This document shows, piece by piece, positions 1 through 8,409 of a DNA stretch of 64,000 nucleotides (position 1 is its first letter; each line of letters opens with the position of its first letter). Origin of the DNA: VRUE01 sp963702575 (GTDB lineage Bacteria > Actinomycetota > Thermoleophilia > Solirubrobacterales > 70-9); assembly GCA_963702575.1 (NCBI GenBank), contig CAVPCU010000002.1, positions 434,001-498,000 of the forward strand, written 5' to 3'. Position numbers and translations under genes: made by a program. Under the pieces are notes generated by a model. That model worked only from the letters and a program-made list of their open reading frames with translations, made no database searches and was not told where the DNA came from.

Positions 1-475
1 TCCCGGCGTACGGGTCGGATACCTGGCCGGCCCGGCGGAGGAGATCGCCAAGCTCGCCAAGCGGGCCAACGAGACCTACATCTCGCCCAACATGCTGGCC
101 GAGGCGGTGGTCTTCGAGCTCTGCCGCTCGGGCGCCCTCGACCGCAACATCGAGTTCGTCAAAGGCGCCCTGCGCGAGCGCCGCGACGCCCTGGTCGAGG
201 CGCTGCGCGAGCAGGTCCCCGAGGCCGAGTTCGTCGTCCCCGGCGGCGGCTACTTCCTCTGGCTCGACCTCGCCGAGGGGGTCGACACCGCGGCGCTGCT
301 GGCCGAGGCCAAGGGCGAGGGCGTCGCCTTCGTCGCCGGCCCCGACTTCATGATCGAGGGCGGCCGTAACAGCCTGCGCCTCTCCTTCGCCAGCGTTCCG
401 CCGGAGCGGATCGCCGAGGGCGTAGCCCGCATCGCCCGCGCGCTAGAGCGGATCCGCGCGGGCTTGCCCGCCTAA
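1..475 (+). CDS. PLP-dependent class I/II aminotransferase, C-terminal part
   Basis: The frame is open from base 2, so the gene enters from the left edge and about 157 C-terminal residues remain. PGVRVGYLAGP near the beginning fits the stretch just after the PLP lysine of fold-type I aminotransferases. NETYISPNM, VPGGGYFLWLDL and NSLRLSFASVPPERIAEGV are typical of the 2-aminoadipate/MocR-like (LysN) branch; the Arg of SLRLSF would hold the substrate carboxylate. The PLP lysine itself lies outside the window, so substrate cannot be told. The stop (473-475) overlaps the stop of the convergent mntR-type gene by four bases. Confidence 0.85.
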   Translation, partial: PGVRVGYLAGPAEEIAKLAKRANETYISPNMLAEAVVFELCRSGALDRNIEFVKGALRERRDALVEALREQVPEAEFVVPGGGYFLWLDLAEGVDTAALLAEAKGEGVAFVAGPDFMIEGGRNSLRLSFASVPPERIAEGVARIARALERIRAGLPA

Positions 476-1179
476 CGCCCGTAGCGGTCGCTGGAGAGCA
501 CGAGCTGCTCGGGGATCGCCGCGCGCGGCGGCGGCGCCGGGTCGGCGCGGACCGAGACCGTCTCGGCGACGCTGCGCGAGACCTGATGGGAGCCGGTCGC
601 CGAGGCGATCGTGACGCCGTCCTCGTCGCTGCTCTCGATCCTGCCCTCCAGGCCCGGCTCCAGTCCCGCGGCTTTGAGGTAGTGCAGCAGCTCCTCGGCC
701 TCGTTCTCGAAGCGCAGCACATGGACCTCCGCGCCGACCTCGACGTCGGCGAGCAGCGAGCCGCGCTCGCGTGCGCCCTCGACGATCGGGTGGCCGTGGG
801 GGCAGGTGGTCGCGTCGCCGATCGCCGCCCGCATCCGCTCCTCCAGCACCGGCGACATCGCGTGCTCGATCCGCTCGGCCTCCTCGTGCACCTCGTCCCA
901 GGGGATGCCGAGCACGTCGGTGAGGAAGCGCTCGATCATCCGGTGGCGGCGGACGATGTAGCTGGCGTGCTCGCGGCCCGACCCGGTGAAGGCGAGCGAT
1001 TTGTCGTCGTTGCGCTCGACGTAGCCGTCCTCGACCAGGCGGCCGACCATCTCGTGCACGGTGGGGGGCGAGAGCTGCATCGCCCGGGCGACGTTGGCGC
1101 CGGTCATCGGCAGGCCGGCCTCCTCGAGCCAGAACATGATCTCGAGGTACTCCTGCTCTGCGACCGTCGCACCCTCCAT
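472..1179 (-). CDS. DtxR-family metal regulator, MntR-type metal ligands
   Basis: A 235-residue repressor with an N-terminal winged helix (about 1-70), a metal-binding/dimer domain (about 71-140) and a C-terminal SH3/FeoA-like domain (about 150-235). The numbering coincides with DtxR/IdeR: H79, E83, H98, E105 and H106 are present. At the two positions that give iron regulators their character, Met10 and Cys102, this protein has E10 and E102, and E13 matches MntR Glu11. That pattern is what MntR-type manganese sensors show, so Mn(II)-dependent repression of Mn uptake is the likely role (inference). The ATG lies 7 bases after a TAGTAT box, suggesting a leaderless mRNA. No transporter is adjacent. 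Confidence 0.88.
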   Translation of the reverse strand: MEGATVAEQEYLEIMFWLEEAGLPMTGANVARAMQLSPPTVHEMVGRLVEDGYVERNDDKSLAFTGSGREHASYIVRRHRMIERFLTDVLGIPWDEVHEEAERIEHAMSPVLEERMRAAIGDATTCPHGHPIVEGARERGSLLADVEVGAEVHVLRFENEAEELLHYLKAAGLEPGLEGRIESSDEDGVTIASATGSHQVSRSVAETVSVRADPAPPPRAAIPEQLVLSSDRYGR

Positions 1180-1186
1180 TGCAGCG

Positions 1187-1192
1187 ATACTA
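1187..1192 (-). promoter_or_regulatory. -10 box of the DtxR/MntR-type gene
   Basis: TAGTAT on the minus strand, 7 bases before the ATG at 1179. It overlaps the last codons of the upstream HAD gene, so the regulator can be transcribed independently of it. Confidence 0.55.
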
Positions 1193-2007
1193 GCCGCGGC
1201 CCATCAGGGTGGAGACGACCGCCTCGTAGAAGCCGTCGCCCATCGCTCCATCGGTGACGGTGACGTTGTCCCAGGCGGGCAGGGCGAGGCGCAGGCCGGG
1301 GTCGCGCTCGGGGCCCGTTGGCGACGACGAAGAAGCGGCCGACCGCGGCGGCGACCTCGAGGTCCTCGACCGAGTCGCCGACGGCGATGCACTCGGCGGG
1401 GTCGTGGCCGCGGGCGCGGGCATGGGCGGCGACGGCGTTCGCCTTGCCGACCGGCTTCGGCACCAGGTGGTAGGCGTGGGTGGGACCGTCGATCGCCGCC
1501 ATCTCGCGGCCGATCGCGCCGTTGTCGAGCAGACGCAGGTCGCCGTGGCCCTCGGCCTCGAGCAGCTCGTTGGCTTCGTCGACGTCGACCTTGCCGCGGA
1601 AGAGGTGGGAGAGGACGCGGCCGTGGTGCCAGGGCGAGTGGTACTCGAGCCGGCCCTCGAAGCGCTCGAAGAGCAGCTTGGGGATGCCGCGCTGCTCGAT
1701 CTTCTCGTAGACGGTGCCGTCCTCGTCGGGGACGAGGTCTCCCGGTCAGCAGCGTCGTCTCGCCGTCGATCGCGAAGGCGCAACCGGCCTCGTAGATGTA
1801 GGAGGTCTGGCCCATCAGCCGCGCCGCCTCGTGGACCTGCGGCTCCCGCCGCCCGGACATGATCACTACCTCGACCCCGGCCCGGTGGCAGGCCTCGAGG
1901 CCGCGCGCCTGGGCGAGCGAGAAGCCGCCCTCGGCGTCGCGGAAGAGCGAGCTGCCGCGGCCCAGCAGGGTTCCGTCGAGGTCGGTGTAGACGCATCGCA
2001 GCGGCAT
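1190..2007 (-). CDS. HAD-superfamily (Cof-type) sugar-phosphatase-like hydrolase, two frameshifts
   Basis: Translation starts MPLRCVYTDLDGTLLG with the HAD nucleophile pair D9/D11, continues through VVIMSGR (motif II) and reaches ETTLLTG. At about 1742 a one-base insertion shifts the frame; similarity continues through MAAIDGPTHAYHLVPKPVGK (motif III lysine) and AVGDSVEDLEVAAAVG (motif IV acidic residues). A second insertion near 1312, in NGP/ERDP, moves it to the frame ending FYEAVVSTLMGRG. Joined, the pieces give a protein of about 270 residues, normal for Cof-type or mannosyl-3-phosphoglycerate-phosphatase-like enzymes. All catalytic motifs survive, so I take both shifts as sequence errors. 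Substrate unknown. Confidence 0.75.
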
Positions 2008-2018
2008 CGTCGCGTCGC

Positions 2019-2024
2019 TACGGT
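2019..2024 (+). promoter_or_regulatory. -10 box of the folP-like gene
   Basis: TACGGT, 6 bases before the GTG at 2031, inside the 23-bp gap to the divergent HAD gene. The short gap leaves little room for a 5' leader on either mRNA. Confidence 0.45.
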
Positions 2025-2030
2025 AGCCGG

Positions 2031-2906
2031 GTGGCTTGGCGGCTTGCCGACAGGACCCTGGACCTGGCGCAGCCGCTGGCGGCGGGGATCGTCAACGTCA
2101 CCGTCGACTCGATGTTCGAGGGGGCGCGCAGCGGCACTCCGGCACAGGCGATCGAGGACGGGTTGAGGCTGGTCGAGGCGGGGTTCGAGATGCTCGACGT
2201 CGGCGCGGTCGCGGCGCGCAGCGGGCCGCCGGTCGACGTCGAGGAGGAGGCCGCGGCGCTGATCCCGGCGATCGAGGGATTGGCCAGCGCCGGCGTGCCG
2301 ATCTCCGCCGACACCTTCTCGGTCGAGGTGGCGCGGCGGGCGCTCGACGCGGGCGCCGTCGCAGTCAACGACATCTCCGGCGGCTCGGAGGCGATGTTCG
2401 AGCTGGTCGCCGCGAGCGGCTGCGGCTACGTGCTGATGCAGATCGAGGGCCCGCCGCGCGTCGAGCGCCCTGCGCTCGACTACGAGGACGTCGTCGAGCA
2501 CCTGAAGTCGTGGCTGGGGGGGAGAATCGAGGCGGCCCGGGGCCTTGGGGTGGACGTGAAGCAGATCGCGATCGACCCGGGCCTCGACTTCGACCTGACC
2601 GTCGAGCAGGACCTCGAGATCCTGCGGCGCCTGCCCGAGCTGCGCGCGCTGGGTCCGGCGCTCTACGTCTCGCTCTCGCGCAAGGACTTCATCGGCGCGG
2701 TGTTGGCCGGCTCGTGGGAGGGCCGCCTACCCGCCGGCGAGCGCGAGTGGGGGACGGCCGCCGCCGCGGCCCTGGCGGTGCGCGGCGGCGCCGACGTCCT
2801 CCGCCTGCACGACCGCAGCTCGCTGCAGGCAGTGAGAGTTTCTGGCGCAATCCGGAGGTTGCCAGGCAAGGACGCAGTGAGGCTGACAAGGGGAGCGCAC
2901 AGTTAG
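2031..2906 (+). CDS. Dihydropteroate synthase-like protein (divergent FolP)
   Basis: A 291-residue TIM-barrel protein of the DHPS family, which joins pABA to the pterin diphosphate in folate synthesis. Recognisable segments are GIVNVTVDSMFEGA (usual NVTPDSF), PISADTFSVEVARRAL, AVNDISGG, IDPGLDFDLT, SLSRKDFIGAVL and LRLHD. The mobile loop that normally reads DIGGESTRPG is replaced by DVGAVAARSGPP, and the usual M-H-x-Q is MQIEGPP. The family call is firm, but catalytic DHPS activity is doubtful and a paralog may supply folate. The GTG start is supported by the -10 box. The 27-residue tail after LHDRSS is unusual. The helicase gene follows after 3 bases. Confidence 0.8.
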   Translation: MAWRLADRTLDLAQPLAAGIVNVTVDSMFEGARSGTPAQAIEDGLRLVEAGFEMLDVGAVAARSGPPVDVEEEAAALIPAIEGLASAGVPISADTFSVEVARRALDAGAVAVNDISGGSEAMFELVAASGCGYVLMQIEGPPRVERPALDYEDVVEHLKSWLGGRIEAARGLGVDVKQIAIDPGLDFDLTVEQDLEILRRLPELRALGPALYVSLSRKDFIGAVLAGSWEGRLPAGEREWGTAAAAALAVRGGADVLRLHDRSSLQAVRVSGAIRRLPGKDAVRLTRGAHS

Positions 2907-2909
2907 TGC

Positions 2910-5220
2910 GTGACCCGCAGACAGCCGAGCGAGGACGCAGCTTGGCGGCCTCCTGGGTTCGCCAGATGGGCAGTTGCGATCGACCCGGCGCGGCGGGACG
3001 GCCGCATCGTCGCCGAGAGCGCCGAGGCGGAGCGGCCGTCGAAGCTCGTGGCGATGCCGCGCGCGCTCGACCGGGGCCTGGTCGAGGCGCTGCGGCGGGC
3101 CGGGGTCGAGCGCCTCTACTCGCACCAGCGCGAGGCCTTCGAGGCGGCGCGCTCCTCCCACCTGGTGATCACCAGCGGCACCGCCTCGGGCAAGAGCCTC
3201 GCCTTCAACCTGCCGGTGCTCGACGGGATCGCCCGCGACTCCAAGCGCCGCGCGCTCTACCTCTACCCGACCAAGGCGCTCGCCCAGGACCAGGCGCGCA
3301 AGCTCGCCGCGCTGCGCCCACCGGGCCTGCGCGAGGCGATCTACGACGGCGACACCCCGCGCGAGGAGCGGCCCTCGATCCGCCGCCGCAACAACCTCGT
3401 CCTCACCAATCCCGACATGCTCCACGTCGGCATCCTGCCCCACCACAAGAGCTGGGGCGACTTCTTCGCCAACCTCGGCTGGGTCGTCGTCGACGAGGCC
3501 CACACCTACCGCGGCGTCTTCGGCTCCCACGTCGCCAACGTGCTGCGGCGGCTGCGGCGGGTGGCGCGCGCCTACGGCGCCGAGCCGCGCTTCCTGCTCG
3601 CCTCGGCGACGATCGCCAACCCGGTCGAGCTGGCCGAGGGGCTGGTCGGCGCGCCGTTCGAGCTGATCGACGACGACGGCGCGCCGCGCAGCGGCCGCGA
3701 GATCGCGATGTGGAACCCGCCGCTGATCGACAAGGCCAGCGGCGACCCGGCGCTCGGCGCTCTCGGAGGCCGCCGATCTGCTGGCCGAGCTGGTCTCCCA
3801 CGGCGTGCGGACGATCTGCTTCCTCAAAAGCCGGCGCGGGATCGAGCTGATCCAGCGCTTCGCCCGCGACGCGCTGACGGCGCGCGGCAAGCCCGAGCTG
3901 GCAGAGCGGATCGCCCCCTACCGCGGCGGCTACACGGCGCAGCAGCGGCGCGAGATCGAGGCGCGGCTCGCGGCGGGGGAGTTGCTCGCGGTGGTCGCCA
4001 CCGACGCGCTCGAGCTGGGCATCGACATCGGCGAGCTCGACGCTGCGATCTGCGTCACCTTTCCCGGCACCGTCGCCAGCCTGCGCCAGATGTGGGGGCG
4101 GGCGGGAAGGCAGCGGCGCGGCCTCGCTGTCTACGTCGCCGGGGCCGACGCGCTCGACCAGTTCTTCTGCCGCCACCCGGACGAGTTCGTCGGCCGGCCG
4201 GTCGAGGCGGCGATCCTCGACCACGAAAGCGAGCAGATCGCCTCCCGGCACCTGATCGCCGCCGCCTACGAGCTGCCGCTGAGCGGCGAGGACGACGAGG
4301 TCTTCGGGCCGGCCTGGCGCGAGCGGGCCGAGCGGCTGGCCTCGGCGGGCGAGCTGCGCCGCGCCGGCGGGCGGCTGCTGCCGCGCAGCAGCGAGTTCGT
4401 CGCCTCGAAGGTGTCGCTGCGCTCGGCCTCGGCCGACTCGGTCGCGGTGATCGAGCGCGACTCCGGCGAGATGCTCGGCCTGGTCGAGGCCGAGCGCGCC
4501 TTCACCACGGTCCACCCCGGCGCGATCTACCTCCACCTCGGGCGCTCCTACGAGGTCGAGCAGCTCGACGTCGAGGGCCGGCGGGCGGTGGTCGCGCGCT
4601 TCGACGGCGATTGGTACACGCGGCCGAAGAAGGAGACCGAGATCTACATCGAGCGGGTGCGCGAGCAGCGCAGCGCCGCCGGGGTCGAGCTGCACTTCGG
4701 CGAGGTCTCGGTGAGCGAGCAGGTGATCGCCTTCCAGCGGGTCTCGATCTCCGAGCAGGAGCCGATCGACGTGGTCGCGCTGGAGCTGCCCGAGCAGAGC
4801 TACGTCACCCAGGCGCTCTGGTACGTGCTGCCCGAGCGGCTCAGCGGGGCGCTGCCGCCCGACGTCCTGCTCGGCGCCCTGCACGCGACCGAGCACGGCC
4901 AGATCGCGGTGCTGCCGCTGATCGCGATGTGCGACCGCTGGGACATCGGCGGGCTCTCGACCAACGTTCACTTCCAGACCGGCCGGGCGACGATCTTCGT
5001 CTACGACGGCCACCCCGGCGGGGTGGGGATCACGCTGCGGGGCTACGAGCAGTTCGAGCGGCTGCTGGGCGATGCCGAGCGGTTGATCGGCGAGTGCCCC
5101 TGCGAGTCGGGCTGCCCCTCCTGCGTACAGAGCCCGAAGTGCGGCAACCTGAACGAACCGCTGCACAAGACCGGCGCGCTCGAGCTGATGCGGGCGATGC
5201 AAGACTCCCCGCCGCGATGA
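2910..5220 (+). CDS. DEAD/DEAH-box superfamily 2 helicase with C-terminal Cys cluster (MrfA/Hrq1-like), one frameshift
   Basis: Joined across one insertion near 3762, the product is about 769 residues, close to Bacillus MrfA (YprA). Motif I is GTASGKS (90-96), motif II DEAH (195-198), motif III LLASATIANP; after the shift come TICFLKSRRG, VVATDALELGIDIG and motif VI QMWGRAGRQRRG. The C-terminal DUF1998/MZB region ends with CPCESGCPSCVQSPKCG, four cysteines expected to bind zinc. The MrfA/Hrq1 family are 3'-5' DNA helicases acting in repair of mitomycin-type lesions and crosslinks. GTG start, 3 bases after the folP-like stop, so probably cotranscribed. The motifs on both sides of the break are intact, which favours sequencing error. 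Confidence 0.82.
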
Positions 5221-5382
5221 GCGATCCGGCGGGCGGACGGGTGGCCTCGCACGCCCGCACCTTCCGGTCGACAGCGCCGAGGAAGCGGTGGCGGCGGCCC
5301 TGACGCGATCCGATCCTGAGTCTCGTCACAAAGGTTTTCGAGACTTTTTGCATTCGCAGACCATATGTTGCAGTCGGCTCGC

Positions 5383-5388
5383 TAGTCT
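5383..5388 (+). promoter_or_regulatory. -10 box of the coiled-coil membrane protein gene
   Basis: TAGTCT, 6 bases before the ATG at 5395; no ribosome binding site precedes the start. Confidence 0.5.
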
Positions 5389-5394
5389 GGCAGT

Positions 5395-5715
5395 ATGTTC
5401 GACATGAGAGAGAGCTGGACCGACGCCCGCCTCGACGACTTCGCCAACCAGGTCGATCGGCGCTTCGACGAGGTCGACCACCGTTTCGACGAGATCGACC
5501 TGCGCTTTGAAGCTGTCGACCTGCGCTTCGACGGGGTCGACCGCCAGCTGCGGGAAGTCGATCGGCGGTACCAGGAGGTCGACAAGCGCCTCGAGCGAAT
5601 CGAGGGCCTCCTCTTCTCGATGCACAGGGCGATGATCAACGGCTTCATCGGGATGGCGAGCGCCACCATCGCCGGCTTCGTCGCGATCATGGTCGCGCTC
5701 ATCATGCAGGGCTGA
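5395..5715 (+). CDS. Heptad-repeat coiled-coil protein with C-terminal membrane anchor
   Basis: 106 residues. Residues about 20-75 are seven consecutive heptads of the type V/I-D-x-R-F/L-x-E (VDRRFDE, VDHRFDE, IDLRFEA, VDLRFDG, VDRQLRE, VDRRYQE, VDKRLER), giving a long charged coiled coil. Residues about 80-105 are hydrophobic (FIGMASATIAGFVAIMVALIM) and form one membrane helix, so the coil would face the cytoplasm as a tail-anchored oligomer. The coding DNA shows a matching 21-bp periodicity. Such proteins occur widely in actinobacteria, but I know no function. The gene ends immediately before the stop of the convergent GH15 gene, with zero spacing. Confidence 0.75.
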   Translation: MFDMRESWTDARLDDFANQVDRRFDEVDHRFDEIDLRFEAVDLRFDGVDRQLREVDRRYQEVDKRLERIEGLLFSMHRAMINGFIGMASATIAGFVAIMVALIMQG

Positions 5716-7146
5716 TCACCGTCGGGGGCGTCTGTCCGGCCAGAGCTGGCGCAGGGCGAGAATCGCGAAGGCGTGCGACCAGGCGAGCGGCGTGGTCGAG
5801 CAGGGGACGCCGGTGTGGACGTCGACCCTCTCGGGCAGCAGGCCGGCGGGGGTGGCAGCGCGACGCAGCTCGGCCATCAGCCGCAGGGCGGGGCGGCGTT
5901 CGCCGAGGGCAGCGAGGCTCCAGGCGGTCCACGCGGTCGGCGCCGTCCAGGGGTCGCCCCCCCCGGGCCAGTCCTCAGAGGGGAGGATGCCGAAGCGAGT
6001 GCTGCGGGCAGCGAGCGTCAGGAGCGTGCGGCGTGCGAGCGGGAAAAGGCCGGGCTGCGGGAACGGCCGCACGGCCCAGGCGGCGGCCGAGTCCAAACCG
6101 GAGTCGGGCTCGTCGGCCTTGCGGGTGAGCCCGGCGGCGGTCCCGAAGCGATCCCGAGCCGCGGCTTCCGAGGCGCGACGGGCGGATCCCGGGGGCGCCG
6201 CACCCGCCGTCGCGACGACGTTGCCCAGATAGTCGCCGGGGGCGCCCTCCTGGTAGTCGGCGCGACCCTGCCACCACGTCGCGAGCGAGCCGCCGTTTGG
6301 GCCTCGAGAGTTGGCATCCCCATCTCCCTCCCCCGCGGCCCGGGCCGCGGCTGCGACCCAACCCCGGGCATCGCCCTGCGCCGCGCGCCCCTCGACCGGC
6401 CCGCCGGTTCCGTGGAACCGCGCAGCCGCGTCGAGGTCGAGCCGCTGGAGGAAGTGGACGACCCGCCGGGCTTCGGGCCGGTAGCCGGCGGCGGCGAGCG
6501 CCATTGCCACCGCGCTCGCGTCGCGCGGCCAGACGTAGTCCCAGCCTTCGCGGGTGCCCGCCGCCACGGCGCCGGTCCGCCGGTCCGCCAGCGCGCGCAG
6601 CACGAGCAGCGAGCGGCGGTACATCGCTCGCGCCCAACCCGGCGCACCCGCTCCAAGCGGGCGTGCCCGCGCGACCCAGCGCCGCTCAGCCCGGGCAGCA
6701 GCCCATCCGCCGACGGATCGCACGACGACGACGGTCTGCCCGCCGAATCGCGCAACGGTGCGCAGCACGTTCGTCCCGGGCAGATAGCGCTGCCTCACCG
6801 AGTCGGCGTCCCAGAAAGGGATCCAGCTGCCGTCGACGTGCGCCCGGGCGACGACTCCGGTGTCCGCCGGCACGCTGCCGGCCGCCTGCCGGGCGGCGGG
6901 GTTGTAGATCAGCGACTCGCCCGCCGGCCCCGGCTCCCAGAGCCCGACGACGTCGCCGTAGGCGTCGATCGCCTCGGTCCGCCCGCCGTCGCCAACGATG
7001 GCGGTGACCAGAAACGGCGGCGGCAGGCCGGGCAGCGCCGGAGGCGTCCGCGGATCGGTCCCCGTCCCGCCCGAGAGCAGCCCCGCCGCCAGCGCGACAG
7101 CGACGAGGACCAGTCCTGCACGAGCCGAGGCCAAGCGCCAATCCAA
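5716..7146 (-). CDS. Secreted GH15-like (glucoamylase/trehalase family) glycoside hydrolase
   Basis: 476 residues with an N-terminal hydrophobic export segment (about 9-25: AGLVLVAVALAAGLLSG) lacking a lipobox cysteine. The (alpha/alpha)6-barrel of GH15 is shown by WDYVWPRDASAVAMAL (substrate-binding W-x-RD), EDWPGGGDPWTAPTAWTAWS and, near the end, LPERVDVHTG and TTPLAWSHAFAILAL. GH15 enzymes cleave alpha-glucosidic bonds with inversion, using two Glu residues that I cannot place with certainty. The start is TTG at 7146; the hydrophobic segment begins soon after, so it is probably near the true one. No sugar transporter is adjacent. Confidence 0.8.
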   Translation of the reverse strand: MDWRLASARAGLVLVAVALAAGLLSGGTGTDPRTPPALPGLPPPFLVTAIVGDGGRTEAIDAYGDVVGLWEPGPAGESLIYNPAARQAAGSVPADTGVVARAHVDGSWIPFWDADSVRQRYLPGTNVLRTVARFGGQTVVVVRSVGGWAAARAERRWVARARPLGAGAPGWARAMYRRSLLVLRALADRRTGAVAAGTREGWDYVWPRDASAVAMALAAAGYRPEARRVVHFLQRLDLDAAARFHGTGGPVEGRAAQGDARGWVAAAARAAGEGDGDANSRGPNGGSLATWWQGRADYQEGAPGDYLGNVVATAGAAPPGSARRASEAAARDRFGTAAGLTRKADEPDSGLDSAAAWAVRPFPQPGLFPLARRTLLTLAARSTRFGILPSEDWPGGGDPWTAPTAWTAWSLAALGERRPALRLMAELRRAATPAGLLPERVDVHTGVPCSTTPLAWSHAFAILALRQLWPDRRPRR

Positions 7147-7207
7147 GCAGCCCGCCGACGCCCCGGTCGCTAGCCTTCCCCGAGCGCGGCCACCCCGCGC
7201 GCCTCGA

Positions 7208-7280
7208 GGCGAGGTAGCTCAGTTGGTAGAGCACACGACTGAAAATCGTGGTGTCGTGGGTTCGATTCCCACCCTCGCCA
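7208..7280 (+). tRNA. tRNA-Phe (GAA)
   Basis: A complete cloverleaf: acceptor 7208-7214 with 7273-7279, D-arm GCTC/GAGC, anticodon stem CACGA/TCGTG around loop CTGAAAA (GAA at 7241-7243), T-arm GTGGG-TTCGATT-CCCAC, discriminator A73 at 7280. CCA is not encoded. Its 3' half, from the anticodon loop onward, is repeated at 14337-14379, so this gene is the integration site of the island to its right and is restored by the attL copy. Confidence 0.97.
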
Positions 7281-7281
7281 T
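7239..7281 (+). repeat. attL core: 43-bp direct repeat at the tRNA-Phe 3' half
   Basis: Runs from the first base of the anticodon loop (CTGAAAAT...) to one base past the tRNA end and is identical to 14337-14379. Sequence on both outer sides differs, which fixes the limits. This is the usual footprint of a tyrosine integrase that uses a tRNA 3' end. Confidence 0.93.
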
Positions 7282-7352
7282 TCGAACTTTCCCTGCACGT
7301 CGGCGGTTTTCGTCGGCGACCGCGGAGCTGTCGATTCGGCGATTTCGGGGCC

Positions 7353-7375
7353 TGGAGTCCAATTCGGAGTCCAAA
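7353..7375 (+). repeat. Paired TGGAGTCCAA-type repeats near attL (possible integrase arm sites)
   Basis: TGGAGTCCAA at 7353-7362 and CGGAGTCCAAA at 7365-7375 lie 72-94 bp inside attL. The same motif recurs near attR at 14200-14210 (inverted) and 14219-14229, and in the internal end-repeat copy. Position and repetition fit arm-type integrase binding sites; binding is inferred. Confidence 0.5.
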
Positions 7376-7490
7376 ACCCCCTCGTGTGGCCCGCCTCCAC
7401 CGCCCGCCTCGGGCTGGCCAACGGATGAAAGTCTCTACACCTGGGGGCCGGGTGTGTGGATTTTTTTGCCCCGCGAGACCCGCGCCCGCT

Positions 7491-8120
7491 CTACGGGCGA
7501 GTGTTGAGGATCTCGTTCACCCGCGAGATCTCCTCGACCCAGGCTCTTGCGTCGGAATCGATCAGCCCCACCAGGGCCAGCATCTCCTCGTAGTGGGTTG
7601 AGATCGGTCGTCTGACGATCGTCTCGTGATGAGCCAGGCGGTTGCGGAAGGGGACAAGGTTCGACATCAGCGTTGCGACCTCCGCGCGTTCGCCCGAGCC
7701 TGCCGGAAAGGCCCGGTGCAGATGGGAAACCCAGAGGCCTGCGTACTTCTTGTCAAACAGGGCCCGCCAGAATCCGAACGAGAGGCCGGCCACGACCCTG
7801 CCCCGGGTCGGCGTCTTGCCTTCCCGCGAGATCCTGCCGATCGTCTCATGCACCCGCTGGCGCGATGCATCGTTCAGCACGGCGGGGTTCTCGAGCCAGG
7901 TGTCGCGCGGAGCCGCCCTGCCCTCGAGCGGAGCGAATTGTGCGTCGACAGCGTTGCGCAGGATCACCTCGACGTGATGCAGGGTCTCAAACGCCGCAGC
8001 CGAGATCCGCGCGTTCCAGATGTAGAGGGCGAGGGCCTTCTCGTGCTCGCCGCCGGCCTCCTCGAGGTAGGGGGCAAAGCGGGCTTCGGTGATCCATGTG
8101 GTGGCCTGAGTTGGCTGCAT
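7491..8120 (-). CDS. Abi-like HEPN-domain protein (abortive infection type)
   Basis: 209 residues, mostly helical. YIWNARISAAAFETLHHVEVILRN near the N-terminus and VPFRNRLAHHETIV near the C-terminus match Abi-like proteins. RNRLAH is the R-x4-H signature of HEPN ribonucleases, so an RNA-cleaving, growth-arresting toxin is plausible. It is the first gene inside attL, and no separate antitoxin is visible. A minus-strand TAGTCT box (8151-8156) would give a leader of about 25-30 bases. Role in phage defence is inferred from family and island context. Confidence 0.75.
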   Translation of the reverse strand: MQPTQATTWITEARFAPYLEEAGGEHEKALALYIWNARISAAAFETLHHVEVILRNAVDAQFAPLEGRAAPRDTWLENPAVLNDASRQRVHETIGRISREGKTPTRGRVVAGLSFGFWRALFDKKYAGLWVSHLHRAFPAGSGERAEVATLMSNLVPFRNRLAHHETIVRRPISTHYEEMLALVGLIDSDARAWVEEISRVNEILNTRP

Positions 8121-8149
8121 TCTTGGCTTGAGAGTCGGGAAGGTCGCGC

Positions 8150-8155
8150 TAGACT
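8150..8155 (+). promoter_or_regulatory. Overlapping divergent -10 boxes (TAGACT / TAGTCT)
   Basis: The palindromic CTAGACTAG holds TAGACT on the plus strand (8150-8155) and TAGTCT on the minus strand (8151-8156). The minus box can serve the HEPN gene; the plus box would start an RNA near 8163 into the hairpin-rich stretch that follows. Confidence 0.4.
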
Positions 8156-8164
8156 AGTTGGCGT

Positions 8165-8218
8165 ATGCCCCAGGTAAGGCTCTCCCGCTTCGGCGGTGAT
8201 CCCCCTGGGGCTCCGTAG
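8165..8218 (+). CDS. Possible 17-residue peptide (MPQVRLSRFGGDPPGAP)
   Basis: ATG at 8165 is 9 bases after the plus-strand TAGACT box and the frame stops with TAG at 8216. The sequence folds as DNA or RNA at the same place (next entry), so the frame may be incidental. No family recognised. Confidence 0.2.
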   Translation: MPQVRLSRFGGDPPGAP

Positions 8219-8226
8219 TTCGGAGC
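8167..8226 (+). ncRNA. Hairpin cluster between the HEPN and Mug-like genes
   Basis: GCCCCAGG (8167-8174) pairs with CCTGGGGC (8204-8211) around an inner CCGC-TTCG-GCGG hairpin (8184-8195); GCTCCG (8210-8215) pairs with CGGAGC (8221-8226) over a 5-base loop and would compete with the first stem at 8210-8211. No T-run follows. It could be a small RNA, a leader, or a DNA-level recombination structure. The rest of this 289-bp gap holds only the Mug promoter. Confidence 0.35.
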
Positions 8227-8396
8227 GCGGCGGTCATGCGCCCCCCTCCTCCGCACGGAAGCCGACCACGAGGCGAAATCCACCCCTCTTCCCTTTTGCT
8301 GCGAAGCGGAGTCCGTTCGGCGTCTGAGTAACTCGCCCGCTGTTCCCTAGTGTGCCTGGCTGGCCGTTCTGGAAGGCTGGAGTTGCTGCCTCGGGG

Positions 8397-8402
8397 TAGC
8401 GT
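8397..8402 (+). promoter_or_regulatory. -10 box of the Mug-like gene
   Basis: TAGCGT, 7 bases before the ATG at 8410. It favours that start over in-frame GTGs at 8350 and 8401. Confidence 0.5.
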
Positions 8403-8409
8403 GTCGCGG

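Noticed and set aside
5455..5600. CRISPR-like array of 21-bp units
   Set aside because: The periodicity is the coding sequence of protein heptads, with no spacers and no cas genes.
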